Shown piece by piece: positions 17,529 to 26,723 of a DNA stretch of 64,000 bases (positions are counted from its first letter, which is position 1; each line of letters opens with the position of its first letter). Source of the stretch: UBA2336 sp049306095 (GTDB lineage: Bacteria > Bacteroidota > Bacteroidia > Cytophagales > Cyclobacteriaceae); NCBI GenBank assembly GCA_049306095.1, contig JBAQPU010000009.1, positions 10,887 to 74,886 on the forward strand, in the 5' to 3' direction. The notes beneath the pieces are model-generated. The model saw nothing but the letters and a program-made list of their open reading frames with translations, was not told the origin of the DNA and ran no database searches. Made by a program: the position numbers and the translations under genes.

Positions 17529-20500
17529 CTAGAAATCGAAGCCCAGGGTTACCATCCAGGTGGCATTTCCTACTTCATAGTTCTCTACCGGCCATGCCAC
17601 ATCTACTTTCATATAATAGCCCAAAAACACCGAGCGTGCGCCTACACCATAACTGTACAGCCATGGATTCAGGTAATTCTTGATATCAACCTGGAACGGA
17701 GGGCTGTCAATGCGATCGACATTGGCACTTGTTTCACCGGAAAAAGGTGCTTTGCCCGACCAACTGGTGCCAATATCATAGAATGCAATTAATTGTAAAT
17801 GCTTAAAAAAGTTTGAGTTGATGGGGCCACTGGTGAGCGCCTGCACAATGGGCACACGGAATTCAGCATTCATCAACAACACGTTGTTACCAAAAATGGT
17901 GGCATAATCAAATCCGCGAAGGTTCGTGGCATACTCGACAAACAAAATATTCTGGTTGGCTGACCGCACCCCCAGCGGATTGTTTTCACCCGTGCTTGTT
18001 CTTCCATCGTATTCGGTATCATTCACTATCCAGTTGTCCATTCCACCGAGTAAATATTGCTTGGGTGCTTTCCCAAAGAAAGACCCGGCAAATCCGCGAA
18101 TAGCGAAGGTGATCTCTTTATAAATTTTCTGATGATGCCTCAAGTCCACGGCAATCTGGCTAAAGCTGTTGTCGCTGTTGTTCAGGCCCTGGTGGTGGGT
18201 AAACGTAATCTTGCCGCGTGTTCCTTCAATAATGTTCATGCCCACATTAATGGAGTTGTCGTAAATCAATTCCGATTTTACGCCCGCATAAAAATTATTC
18301 ATGGGTTCTTCAGAAGGCGGTGTTACCGGGTACACGTTGGCCGCGCCCAAATTGACCGACCGGGCCATGGCACCAAATGGCTTAAAAGTTATGCGTGTAC
18401 GGTCATTCACCGGCAATGATGCACCCACTTCAAACCGGTTTAAAGAATACTTGAATGTTGTGCTGGATGTAAAGGGCTCCCATCGCACACCTTTGCGATC
18501 GAACCGGGCACTGAAGTCGAGCCAGTGAGGAAGGTATTGTATCTCTCCCCAAAAATCTCCGTTGCGTAAATCAACCGTGGTCATCAGCCCGGCAATGATG
18601 CGGTAGTTTTCCAGCATATCATTCATTTGCCGTTCAATGGCGATGCCAAATCCGCGCATGGGGTCAATCACGGCAGAGGTGATCAGGTTATCGGCACTAA
18701 ACCTCGATTCGTACGGGAATGGCCCTTGCGTTCTTGTTTTATCGCGTGCCTTCATGTAGCGGTTTAAAAATGACTCGCTGGGCTGCGCCTGTTTCACCGC
18801 TTCATCTTCAAACACATAGTTGTCGGTATTCACCACATCGTGTTTTGCTTTTAATGAATCTGCCTGTGATGGTGCCTTCTCGGTTTGCAAAGAATCTTTT
18901 TTCACCGTAAGCGAATCAGTTTTGCTTTTGGCTGTGTCTTCCTGCGATTCTTTCAACCGTGCATTAATTAAATCGCGAATGCTCATGTTTTTATTTTCCT
19001 CCTGCTTACGCCTTTCGCGAATAACCCGTGCCTGCTGCAGTTCTTTTCTTCGGGTGGGCGGAGTAAACACCTGGCGGGTTAAGTTGAAATCGCGACTGAC
19101 ATAAATTTCGTCCCGCATCTTTCGGTTGGTAATAATGGCGAAGGTTCCTGTTTCTGCATTGAAATCATACTCTTTGATGCTGGTGGCAAAGTTTGTTACC
19201 TGCGAATAGATACTGGTGGACCGGTCGTATTTGAACAGGTTAATAATTCCGCGTTGATCGCTCAGATAGTAAAATAAATTCGAGCTAAGGGCTGTGGGGG
19301 CATAATCTTTACTGAGCGTATTGGTTACGCGCTGTAAAACAAGTTTGGTCGTGTCCAGATCAAAAATAAATAAGTTATGATTATCGGTAAGATCGCTCAG
19401 TAACGTTTTGCTTTTTGTGTTTAGTGAATCGGATACGCGATTAGAACTGAATACTATTTTGTTGGTATTCGGAATAAACGTTGGATCCAGGTCGTCATAT
19501 TTGTCATTGGTAAGTCTGCGGATGCGGTCTCTTCTGGAACTGATCAGGTACAAATCATTTTCCCCTTCGTAGTCTGCACTAAGAACAGCCAGTCTTCCGT
19601 TGCCGGAAAAACTGATGCTGCGAACGTTGTTGAATTTATCTAACTCGCGCGGAAGTTTCGTTTTGGTACTTAAATCATAAAGCCAAAAGGTGTAATTGCC
19701 TCTGTCAACAGCAATCACTCCCAGGGTGTTGGCGTCCGACCACTCGATGATGGGAAGGCGGTAATCAACTTCCTGACTGATTACCTTGCTGCCTTGGCGC
19801 AAAATCGTTACTTCCTTTCCGCCATTGATGGGACGCACCTTAATGGAATATTTTCCGCGATCATTTTCTGCATACGCCAGGTATCGTCCATCCGGACTAA
19901 TCTTCAGGGTTGTAAATTCGGTTGTGCGATTGTGCCGGATATGGATATGGTTGGAATCGGCAGGACTTATATACGTTTGCCCAACCTGTTGCTGCATTTG
20001 TGAATAGTACTGATGCCATTCCGCCAGTACTTGTTTATACGTTACCCCCAGCGTAATCAAAATGCTTTTTTCTTCGTTGCGTGTGATTCGTGTATAATTC
20101 AGAATGTTGGAGATGCTGCTCTTCCCGTATTTTTCGGCAAGAAAATTCCAAAACGATTGCCCTACCAGGGCGGCCTCATGACCGGAAAGTTTTGAAACCC
20201 TGTTCACTTTTTTAGTACGAATAATTTCACGGATATAATCGTCCATTTCTGCAGTCCATCCACGCGCTACATATTCCGATGCTCCGCTTACAAACCATTC
20301 AGATAAATTCAACAGCAGTGCGCTCTGAAACATCTCTTTCAGGTTACCCCCGTACATCATTTCATTCACGATGAGATGAGAAACTTTGTACAGCAACTCC
20401 TGCTTAAATTCCTGTGACGTTCCCAGGTAGGATACTTCAATGTACGGCTTAACATACTCCAACTCACCGTTGACGTTGTATTGACTTCTGTTCAGACCAA

Positions 20501-20813
20501 CGTTGCTTTGCCGTTGATCGGCCAACGAGTTGTAAAGGAAAACACGTGTTTTGAAATAAGGAGCGTAGCCGATCAAGTCGGTAATCCGATCAAATTCCGA
20601 TTCCAGGTAATCGAGTGCCTCCTGAGCAACGCCCCTGCGTGCATCATAATAATATACATCGAAGTTTTCACCGCTCAGGAAATACCATTCGAAGTTGCGA
20701 TACTGAATCCTGTTTTTCCCGAAAGTCTCACCTGCCCGTTGTGCCTCACAGGTTATTTGGGTTAACAGTAAAATCAGCAATCCGGATACTAAAAATCTCG
20801 CAGAAGCACTCAT
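17529..20813 (-). CDS. Outer-membrane protein fusing a peptidase-like domain, a TolB-like beta-propeller and a C-terminal beta-barrel
   Basis: 1094 residues. After a signal peptide ending near TCEAQ, residues about 25-280 look like a gluzincin/peptidase-MA domain (FEWYFLSGENFDVYYY, FKTRVFLYNSLADQ), but the HExxH position reads SHLIVNE, so it is probably not proteolytic. Residues about 290-580 contain PD40/WD40-like TolB repeats (LKISPDGRYLAYAE, IVFSSNRVSDS). A charged Lys/Glu/Ser-rich linker (about 585-680) follows, then a BamA/D15-like barrel to the C-terminus ending in alternating aromatics (WMVTLGFDF). Homologues are often labelled TolB-like or biopolymer transporter. Function unknown; an envelope location is clear. 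It overlaps the oxidoreductase gene by 4 bases (ATGA). Confidence 0.82.
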   Translation of the reverse strand: MSASARFLVSGLLILLLTQITCEAQRAGETFGKNRIQYRNFEWYFLSGENFDVYYYDARRGVAQEALDYLESEFDRITDLIGYAPYFKTRVFLYNSLADQRQSNVGLNRSQYNVNGELEYVKPYIEVSYLGTSQEFKQELLYKVSHLIVNEMMYGGNLKEMFQSALLLNLSEWFVSGASEYVARGWTAEMDDYIREIIRTKKVNRVSKLSGHEAALVGQSFWNFLAEKYGKSSISNILNYTRITRNEEKSILITLGVTYKQVLAEWHQYYSQMQQQVGQTYISPADSNHIHIRHNRTTEFTTLKISPDGRYLAYAENDRGKYSIKVRPINGGKEVTILRQGSKVISQEVDYRLPIIEWSDANTLGVIAVDRGNYTFWLYDLSTKTKLPRELDKFNNVRSISFSGNGRLAVLSADYEGENDLYLISSRRDRIRRLTNDKYDDLDPTFIPNTNKIVFSSNRVSDSLNTKSKTLLSDLTDNHNLFIFDLDTTKLVLQRVTNTLSKDYAPTALSSNLFYYLSDQRGIINLFKYDRSTSIYSQVTNFATSIKEYDFNAETGTFAIITNRKMRDEIYVSRDFNLTRQVFTPPTRRKELQQARVIRERRKQEENKNMSIRDLINARLKESQEDTAKSKTDSLTVKKDSLQTEKAPSQADSLKAKHDVVNTDNYVFEDEAVKQAQPSESFLNRYMKARDKTRTQGPFPYESRFSADNLITSAVIDPMRGFGIAIERQMNDMLENYRIIAGLMTTVDLRNGDFWGEIQYLPHWLDFSARFDRKGVRWEPFTSSTTFKYSLNRFEVGASLPVNDRTRITFKPFGAMARSVNLGAANVYPVTPPSEEPMNNFYAGVKSELIYDNSINVGMNIIEGTRGKITFTHHQGLNNSDNSFSQIAVDLRHHQKIYKEITFAIRGFAGSFFGKAPKQYLLGGMDNWIVNDTEYDGRTSTGENNPLGVRSANQNILFVEYATNLRGFDYATIFGNNVLLMNAEFRVPIVQALTSGPINSNFFKHLQLIAFYDIGTSWSGKAPFSGETSANVDRIDSPPFQVDIKNYLNPWLYSYGVGARSVFLGYYMKVDVAWPVENYEVGNATWMVTLGFDF

Positions 20814-21886
20814 CTCAACAAATTTCCATCATAATTATAGTGTTTATAACGATCAATATCCACCTCTTTGTTTATAGGTGTGCCCTTTTCGAGCCATGAT
20901 GCCAAAACCCCTGAAAAATAAGGCGCCAGGCTTACCCCTTTTGTACCAAGCCCATTGAAAATAACCAGCACTTCGCTTTCAGGATGTGCCCCCAAAATGG
21001 GTCTCCGATCCGGTGTGGTGGGGCGCATTCCCCACGACTGCCCGGTAATTTGAAACGGAAATTTTACAAGTTCGTGCAGTTTCGTCATCAATTCATGTAA
21101 TCCTTTTTCCGTTACCTCCCGTGTGGTGTCCTGAAACTGGTAGGTGGCTCCCACTTTCCAGATATCCGGTACAACAAAAACACCCCGGTTGTAAATTTTA
21201 GAAACCGGTTCATCTGTTTGGATAGACAGAGTTTCTCCTTTCAGGGGACGAATCGGAAGCCATGAAAAAAACTTTCCTGCCGTTACGGATTCGCCCTGGG
21301 TGAAAATTATTTTCGCTGCCTGGTGGCCCCGGTACTCAACCGCATTGCTTTCTATTTTCAACTCTCTCTCCACCAATCTCTCTTCCAACAAAATTGCTTT
21401 TTGGCGAATGTGCTCCCGGATAGCCCGTAAAAACTTATTGGTGTTAAGGTATCCACATTGTTTTAACAACAGCCCGCCAAAATCATTCTTAACTTTTCCT
21501 TCATCAACCGGTGAAGTATGAACCTGCTCGATGTAGTTGCTTAACCCTGACGCTTCACTTGCCCCCATCCATGCGTTTTGCTCTTCTACCGAAACAAATG
21601 GCCGGTACAGCGGCATCGGATAAAAGAATTTATCGTTCGTGATTCTCTCAGCCTCTTCATAAAACCGGAACAAATAAGGGAAGATGGTATCGGCCATCCA
21701 GGTCTTGCTCATTTTTTTTCCGGTAATCGGATTGAATAATCCTGCGGCTACCCGTGTAGCGGCATGCTCATCGTACTGGTCAATAACGAGTATCCGTTTG
21801 TTGTACTGAAGCAGTTGAAGAGCGAGGCACGACCCTGCCAGGCCCTGGCCAACAATAATATAATCGATCCTGGTTTGTGAATTCAC
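20810..21886 (-). CDS. FAD-dependent oxidoreductase (DAO family)
   Basis: 358 residues starting at a GTG (21886); an in-frame TAA is just upstream, so no earlier start exists. The N-terminal dinucleotide site IIVGQGLAGSCLALQLLQ ends with the acidic residue in VIDQYDEH. The C-terminal family motif is GLGTKGVSLAPYFSGVLASWL. DAO-family enzymes oxidise amino acids, glycine or related amines with FAD, some in thiamine synthesis or tRNA modification; the substrate is not evident. It shares an ATGA overlap with the following propeller/barrel gene, indicating translational coupling of unrelated proteins. Confidence 0.87.
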   Translation of the reverse strand: MNSQTRIDYIIVGQGLAGSCLALQLLQYNKRILVIDQYDEHAATRVAAGLFNPITGKKMSKTWMADTIFPYLFRFYEEAERITNDKFFYPMPLYRPFVSVEEQNAWMGASEASGLSNYIEQVHTSPVDEGKVKNDFGGLLLKQCGYLNTNKFLRAIREHIRQKAILLEERLVERELKIESNAVEYRGHQAAKIIFTQGESVTAGKFFSWLPIRPLKGETLSIQTDEPVSKIYNRGVFVVPDIWKVGATYQFQDTTREVTEKGLHELMTKLHELVKFPFQITGQSWGMRPTTPDRRPILGAHPESEVLVIFNGLGTKGVSLAPYFSGVLASWLEKGTPINKEVDIDRYKHYNYDGNLLR

Positions 21887-21918
21887 CTGTTAACAGGTTA
21901 AAAGACAAAAATCCAACT

Positions 21919-21926
21919 TATTTTTG
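21919..21926 (+). promoter_or_regulatory. Candidate -7 box (TATTTTTG) for the MBL-pssA-porU run
   Basis: An exact TAnnTTTG lies 17 bases before ATG 21944. No convincing TTTG was found at the expected distance upstream; instead a 14-base perfect palindrome ACCTGTTAACAGGT (21885-21898) covers that place and also the GTG of the divergent gene. Confidence 0.4.
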
Positions 21927-21943
21927 AATATTATTTGAACCGT

Positions 21944-22594
21944 ATGCTCGAAGTTAAAAAATTCGTTTTCAACCCGTTTATGGAAAACACGTATGTGCTG
22001 TATGATCAAACGAGAGCATGCGTCATCATCGATCCGGGGTGTTTTGAAAAGGAAGAAGAAGCAGCACTCGTTGATTTTATTGAATCAAAAAATCTGATCG
22101 TAAAACAGTTGATCAATACCCATTGTCACATTGATCATGTGTTGGGCAATGCCTTTGTTAAAAGAAAATTCAAAGTTGAGTTGGTCATCCACCCCATCGA
22201 GGCTCCCATGCTGAAAGCCGTAAAATCATATGCTTCCAACTATGGTTTTTTTCAATACCAGGAAGCTGAAGCTGATTCATTTTTAAATGAAGGAGACCTG
22301 GTACACGTTGGCAACCAGCAATTACGGGTGCTTTTTGTTCCGGGTCATAGTCCGGGCCACATAGCCCTGTATCATGCCGACAGTAAGATTCTGATCGGTG
22401 GCGATGTGCTGTTTGAGAACAGCATTGGCCGCACCGATTTGCCCGGTGGCCATTACGATACCCTCATTTCCAGCATTCATCAAAAATTTTTCACGTTACC
22501 CGATGATGTTACCGTATATTGCGGCCATGGAGCAGAGACCAGTATTGGTTTTGAAAAACGCACCAATCCCTTTTGTGCCATCACGCAATCCTGA
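21944..22594 (+). CDS. MBL-fold metallo-hydrolase (glyoxalase II-like)
   Basis: 216 residues from ATG 21944 (a TTG nine bases earlier is in frame but less likely). The metal site is intact: THCHIDHVLG (HxHxDH), GHSPGHIALY (third His), GGDVLFENSIGRTDLPGG (bridging Asp) and YCGHGAETSIG (last His). The length fits the short MBL group close to YcbL/glyoxalase II, which hydrolyse thioesters such as hydroxyacyl-glutathione analogues. The physiological substrate is unknown. pssA follows after 6 bases. Confidence 0.92.
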   Translation: MLEVKKFVFNPFMENTYVLYDQTRACVIIDPGCFEKEEEAALVDFIESKNLIVKQLINTHCHIDHVLGNAFVKRKFKVELVIHPIEAPMLKAVKSYASNYGFFQYQEAEADSFLNEGDLVHVGNQQLRVLFVPGHSPGHIALYHADSKILIGGDVLFENSIGRTDLPGGHYDTLISSIHQKFFTLPDDVTVYCGHGAETSIGFEKRTNPFCAITQS

Positions 22595-22600
22595 CATCAC

Positions 22601-23269
22601 ATGACTCGTCATATTCCAAACCTCTTAACGTGTTGTAATCTTCTTTGCGGATGTTTGGGGGTTGTGTTTGTACTGGAAGGTCGCCCCGTACCGGCTGCCT
22701 ATTTTGTTTGGATTGCAGGCTTGTTTGATTTTATGGATGGATTTGCAGCACGTTTATTGAAAGTGAGCTCACCCATTGGAAAGGAACTCGATTCCCTTGC
22801 CGACATGGTAAGTTTCGGATTGTTGCCTTCACTGGTTATTTATAAGATGATGGTGGCGGCAGGCGCCCCGTCCTATCTTCCTTATGTTGCGTTTTCAATT
22901 GCTGCCTTCTCGGCATTGCGACTGGCCATCTTCAATTTAGATGAACGCCAGAGTGATTCCTTTCGCGGGCTACCCACGCCTGCAAATGCTTTGCTGTTAA
23001 CAGCGCTACCGCTGCTTCCTGCGATCGCACTGCTGGAGGATTACCGGGTTTTAACTTTAATCACCTTGCTCTCATCATACCTTCTTGTTTCCGGAATCGA
23101 ATTGTTTGCGCTCAAATTCAAGAATTTCTCCTGGGCCGATAACAAAATCAGGTTTACTTTTCTGGCAGTGTCGGTATTACTGCTGATAACATTGCAGCTC
23201 GCGGCCATTCCGGTAATTATACTATTATATATTGGGTTGTCGTTAGGAGTTCGGGCAGTCTCAAAATAG
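22601..23269 (+). CDS. pssA: CDP-diacylglycerol--serine O-phosphatidyltransferase
   Basis: 222 residues, polytopic, with a perfect CDP-alcohol phosphotransferase motif: D46-G47-x2-A50-R51-x8-G60-x3-D64-x3-D68. It transfers phosphatidyl from CDP-diacylglycerol to L-serine, making phosphatidylserine, the precursor of phosphatidylethanolamine. The N-terminus RHIPNLLTCCNLLCGCLG is typical of the type II enzyme. It is placed between the MBL gene and porU, 6 bases after one and 34 before the other, suggesting one transcript although porU has a candidate -7 box of its own. Confidence 0.93.
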   Translation: MTRHIPNLLTCCNLLCGCLGVVFVLEGRPVPAAYFVWIAGLFDFMDGFAARLLKVSSPIGKELDSLADMVSFGLLPSLVIYKMMVAAGAPSYLPYVAFSIAAFSALRLAIFNLDERQSDSFRGLPTPANALLLTALPLLPAIALLEDYRVLTLITLLSSYLLVSGIELFALKFKNFSWADNKIRFTFLAVSVLLLITLQLAAIPVIILLYIGLSLGVRAVSK

Positions 23270-23272
23270 CGC

Positions 23273-23280
23273 TACTTTTG
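23273..23280 (+). promoter_or_regulatory. Candidate -7 box (TACTTTTG) for porU
   Basis: An exact TAnnTTTG sits between the pssA stop codon and porU. The -33 element is not obvious. A start of transcription near 23287 would give a leader of under 20 bases. Confidence 0.4.
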
Positions 23281-23303
23281 TTTTCCATCTTACACCATTG
23301 GGT

Positions 23304-26300
23304 TTGAAAAAAGCCTTAAATCATTCTGTTTTACTATTTTTTTTCCTGCTCATGGCAGGGGCTATTGCGTTGCATGCCCAGTCTTCTGTATTGCAATCGG
23401 GCAAGTGGTATAAAGTGGCGGTCGATAAAAATGGCGTGTACAAAATTGACCATAGCCTGTTTAAAAAAATGGGGTTCAATCCCTCCAAAACTGATCCGCG
23501 CAACATAAAAATTTTTGGAAACGAGGGGGGCATGCTGCCACAGTCCAACAGTGCCGCACGCCCAACAGATTTAACAGAGCTTGCCATTCATGTACAGGGT
23601 GAAGGGGATGGTACTTTTAACTCTGGCGATTACATTTTGTTTTATGCACAAGGACCCGACAAATTTTACTTTGATGAAAACAAAGCGATTTTCTCCTACT
23701 CGAAAAATTTGTACTCCGACAAAAACAATTATTTCATTACGGTAAGCGAAACAAGCGGGAAGAGAATCACCACGGCTGATGTCATTAGCGGAACACACCC
23801 TGTCGTTAATCAATTCGAAAATTTTTCGTACTACGAACTGGATCAGTACAACATTTTAAAATCGGGTAGAGATTGGTACGGTGAAAAATTTGATACCTCC
23901 CTAACTTTCACTAAAAATATTAACCTGGAAAATGTTATCTCCGGTACCCCAGTAAAATTTGTTTCCGATGTAATGGCGAGGGCTTTTTCTACCTCTTCTT
24001 TTTCTGTTTCCATCAATGGCGTCCAGGTTCTGCAGCAGAATATTTCTTCCATTCCCAATACACAATATGGAATAAAGGGCCGCGATAAGCGCGACACGGT
24101 TACCTTAAATGCCAATACCATTTCTGCCCCCGGCCGTACCAACCAGGAAATCAGCTACCGCTATACAAAAGCTTCCTCCGGAACATCAGTCGGTCACCTC
24201 GATTTTTTTCTTATCCAGGTAACACAGGCCCTCGCCCTTTACGGACAACAAACCATTTTCCGATCAATGCAAAGTCTGGATAATCCCGTTTCCACTTTCG
24301 AAATCACCGGAACCACCACTCAGACTATAGTGTGGGATGTCTCCGATCCTTACGTTCCCAAACTGCAACCAACCACATTTTCATCCGGAAAAATTTCCTT
24401 CAACAATGTTTCCTCCGTTCTGAAAGAATACGTTGCGGTTGCCTCCGCTTCTTCTCCGGAACTATCGGGTAACGTGCCCAATCAAAATATCCGTGATCTT
24501 CCGGTTTCAAACCTGGTCATCGTTACGCACCCCGACTTTAAAAGCGAGGCGCTCAGGTTAGCCGCGCACCGAAGCAGTGTAAATAACCTTTCGGTTGCTG
24601 TTGTTACTACACAGGAAGTGTACAACGAATTTTCAAGCGGACGCCAGGATGTTACTGCCATACGCGATTTTGTTAAAACATTGTACGATAAAAACCCCAC
24701 AACCTTAAAAGCCCTCCTCCTGCTTGGCAAAGGATCGTATGATTATAAAAACAGGATTCAGAATAATACCAACCTGCTTCCGATATACGAATCGAGAAAT
24801 ACGCTTGAACCACTGAAAACCTACTCATCAGACGATTACTTTTCGTTCCTCGAAATAAACGAAGGAAACTGGGGAGAAGAACCGGCACAAAATCACACCA
24901 TGGATATTGGTGTGGGTAGGCTGACCGTAAAAACGTTAACTGAAGCAAAAAACGTAGTCGACAAACTCATCCGTTACGATACCGACCCTGCCCTGGTTGG
25001 AAAATGGCGCAAAGAAATTGTATTTGTAGCCGATGACGGAGACCCGGGCTACTCGCATCAGGACGATGCCAACGAACTTGCCGAGTCGATTGAAACTAAC
25101 CACAGCGAAATGCAGGTAAAGAAAATTTACCTCGATAACTACCAACAGGAATCAAAGCCAAGCGGACAAGTTTCAGTTGAGACCTACGAACTGATCAGAA
25201 AAACTTTCTATGACGGTGCCCTCGTCATGAATTACACAGGCCACGGTGGTGAGCGATTGTGGGCGCAGGAAAAAATATTTGACGACCTGATGATTGTTCA
25301 GTTGGAGAACCAACGCCTTCCGTTACTGGTTACCGCCACGTGTGAATTTGGCAGACAGGATGATCCCGGATTGATTTCAGGTGCCGAACTTTGTTTGTTA
25401 CGCCAACAGGGCGGTGCCATTAGTTTGGTAACGACTGCCCGCCCGGTGAATGCCTCCACCAATTTTTTGTTGAACCAGGCTTTCTATGAAGCCTTCTTTC
25501 AAAAAGAGAACAATCAACCGCTTGCGTTGGGTGAAATTTTCAGAAGAACCAAAAACAACAGCATGTTTGGTGTTTCCAACCGTAATTTTTCGCTTATCGG
25601 AGATCCGTCTCTGACATTGGCCATACCCGAACTTCGCGTCCGTGTTACCGAAGTAAAAACATCCACAGGCTCCACCACATTAAAAGCACTCAGTACGGTT
25701 ACCGTTACAGGAGAAATTGTGAATGATAACGATGAAATCATTTCTGATTTCAATGGAGTGGTAGAGTCCACTTTGTTCGATAAACAAACATCCTTTGTCA
25801 CGCAGGGCGATGAAAACCTGCCGTATGCTTTTAACCAATGGTATAACGCGCTCTTTCGTGGAAAAGCAACCGTTGAAAATGGCACGTTCGAATTTCAATT
25901 TGTTGTTCCTAAAAACATTGCCTATGCCGTTGGCGAAGGAAAGCTGAGCTTGTTCGCATACGATACCATTCAGGATAGAGAGGCTTCAGGGGCATCAACC
26001 AGTTTTCAGGTTGGGTTAAGCGAAGCGAACGTTGCGCAAGACCTGACATCACCCACTCTTCAATTATACATGGGCGACACAACCTTTGTTAATGGAGGCA
26101 TAACCGGCTCCAACACGAAACTGGTCGGCAGGTTGTACGACCTCAACGGAATCAATATTTCGGGATACGGAATCGGGAACAGCCTTGTTGGTGCATTGGA
26201 TGATACCAACACATTTACCTTGAACGACTTCTATGAAGCCGATCTTGATAACCCTACCCGGGGAACAATTTCATTTCCCATGAACGGGCTGCCCGGTGGC

Positions 26301-26690
26301 AAACACACCATTACCGTAAGCGCATGGGATACGCACAACAATCCTGTTCAGGCACGCGTTGACTTTGAAGTTAAAGGGGGAGAAAACCTTGTTATTGAAT
26401 CCTTCGGAAATTATCCCAATCCCTTTCGCTCCTCTACAACCTTATTCTTTACGCACAACCATTCAGGCGATCACCTGAAAGCCGAAGTAACTTTGTATAA
26501 CAGCACCGGACTTGCGGTGGAAAAATACGAAGTTGATATTCCGGAAAGCAGCTACCATGTTGACTTGCTAACCCTGAACAATGCCGATAAAATTAGGCCG
26601 AGTGGAGTATACTTAGCGCGGCTTTCGGTACGTTCTCTAACGGATGGATCGGCCACGGAGCGGGTAGCTAAACTTATAATATCCAATTGA
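23304..26690 (+). CDS. porU: Type IX secretion system sortase PorU
   Basis: 1128 residues counted from a TTG at 23304, which gives MKKALNHSVLLFFFLLMAG, a normal signal peptide; a second TTG at 23298 is in frame and no ATG is suitably placed. The C25 (gingipain-like) cysteine peptidase domain has catalytic H647 (NYTGHGGERLW) and C680 (TATCEFG). The C-terminus carries a YPNPF sorting-type domain. PorU sits on the cell surface, removes the C-terminal signal of T9SS cargo and links it to A-LPS. porV follows directly, as in most T9SS genomes. Confidence 0.95.
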   Translation: MKKALNHSVLLFFFLLMAGAIALHAQSSVLQSGKWYKVAVDKNGVYKIDHSLFKKMGFNPSKTDPRNIKIFGNEGGMLPQSNSAARPTDLTELAIHVQGEGDGTFNSGDYILFYAQGPDKFYFDENKAIFSYSKNLYSDKNNYFITVSETSGKRITTADVISGTHPVVNQFENFSYYELDQYNILKSGRDWYGEKFDTSLTFTKNINLENVISGTPVKFVSDVMARAFSTSSFSVSINGVQVLQQNISSIPNTQYGIKGRDKRDTVTLNANTISAPGRTNQEISYRYTKASSGTSVGHLDFFLIQVTQALALYGQQTIFRSMQSLDNPVSTFEITGTTTQTIVWDVSDPYVPKLQPTTFSSGKISFNNVSSVLKEYVAVASASSPELSGNVPNQNIRDLPVSNLVIVTHPDFKSEALRLAAHRSSVNNLSVAVVTTQEVYNEFSSGRQDVTAIRDFVKTLYDKNPTTLKALLLLGKGSYDYKNRIQNNTNLLPIYESRNTLEPLKTYSSDDYFSFLEINEGNWGEEPAQNHTMDIGVGRLTVKTLTEAKNVVDKLIRYDTDPALVGKWRKEIVFVADDGDPGYSHQDDANELAESIETNHSEMQVKKIYLDNYQQESKPSGQVSVETYELIRKTFYDGALVMNYTGHGGERLWAQEKIFDDLMIVQLENQRLPLLVTATCEFGRQDDPGLISGAELCLLRQQGGAISLVTTARPVNASTNFLLNQAFYEAFFQKENNQPLALGEIFRRTKNNSMFGVSNRNFSLIGDPSLTLAIPELRVRVTEVKTSTGSTTLKALSTVTVTGEIVNDNDEIISDFNGVVESTLFDKQTSFVTQGDENLPYAFNQWYNALFRGKATVENGTFEFQFVVPKNIAYAVGEGKLSLFAYDTIQDREASGASTSFQVGLSEANVAQDLTSPTLQLYMGDTTFVNGGITGSNTKLVGRLYDLNGINISGYGIGNSLVGALDDTNTFTLNDFYEADLDNPTRGTISFPMNGLPGGKHTITVSAWDTHNNPVQARVDFEVKGGENLVIESFGNYPNPFRSSTTLFFTHNHSGDHLKAEVTLYNSTGLAVEKYEVDIPESSYHVDLLTLNNADKIRPSGVYLARLSVRSLTDGSATERVAKLIISN

Positions 26691-26695
26691 TTGAT

Positions 26696-26703
26696 TATCT
26701 TTG
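26696..26703 (+). promoter_or_regulatory. Candidate -7 box (TATCTTTG) before porV
   Basis: An exact TAnnTTTG just after the porU stop and 20 bases before ATG 26724. No clear -33 partner was found. It could allow porV to be made separately from porU. Confidence 0.35.
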
Positions 26704-26723
26704 AAACCTTGAAAAAGAAATAC

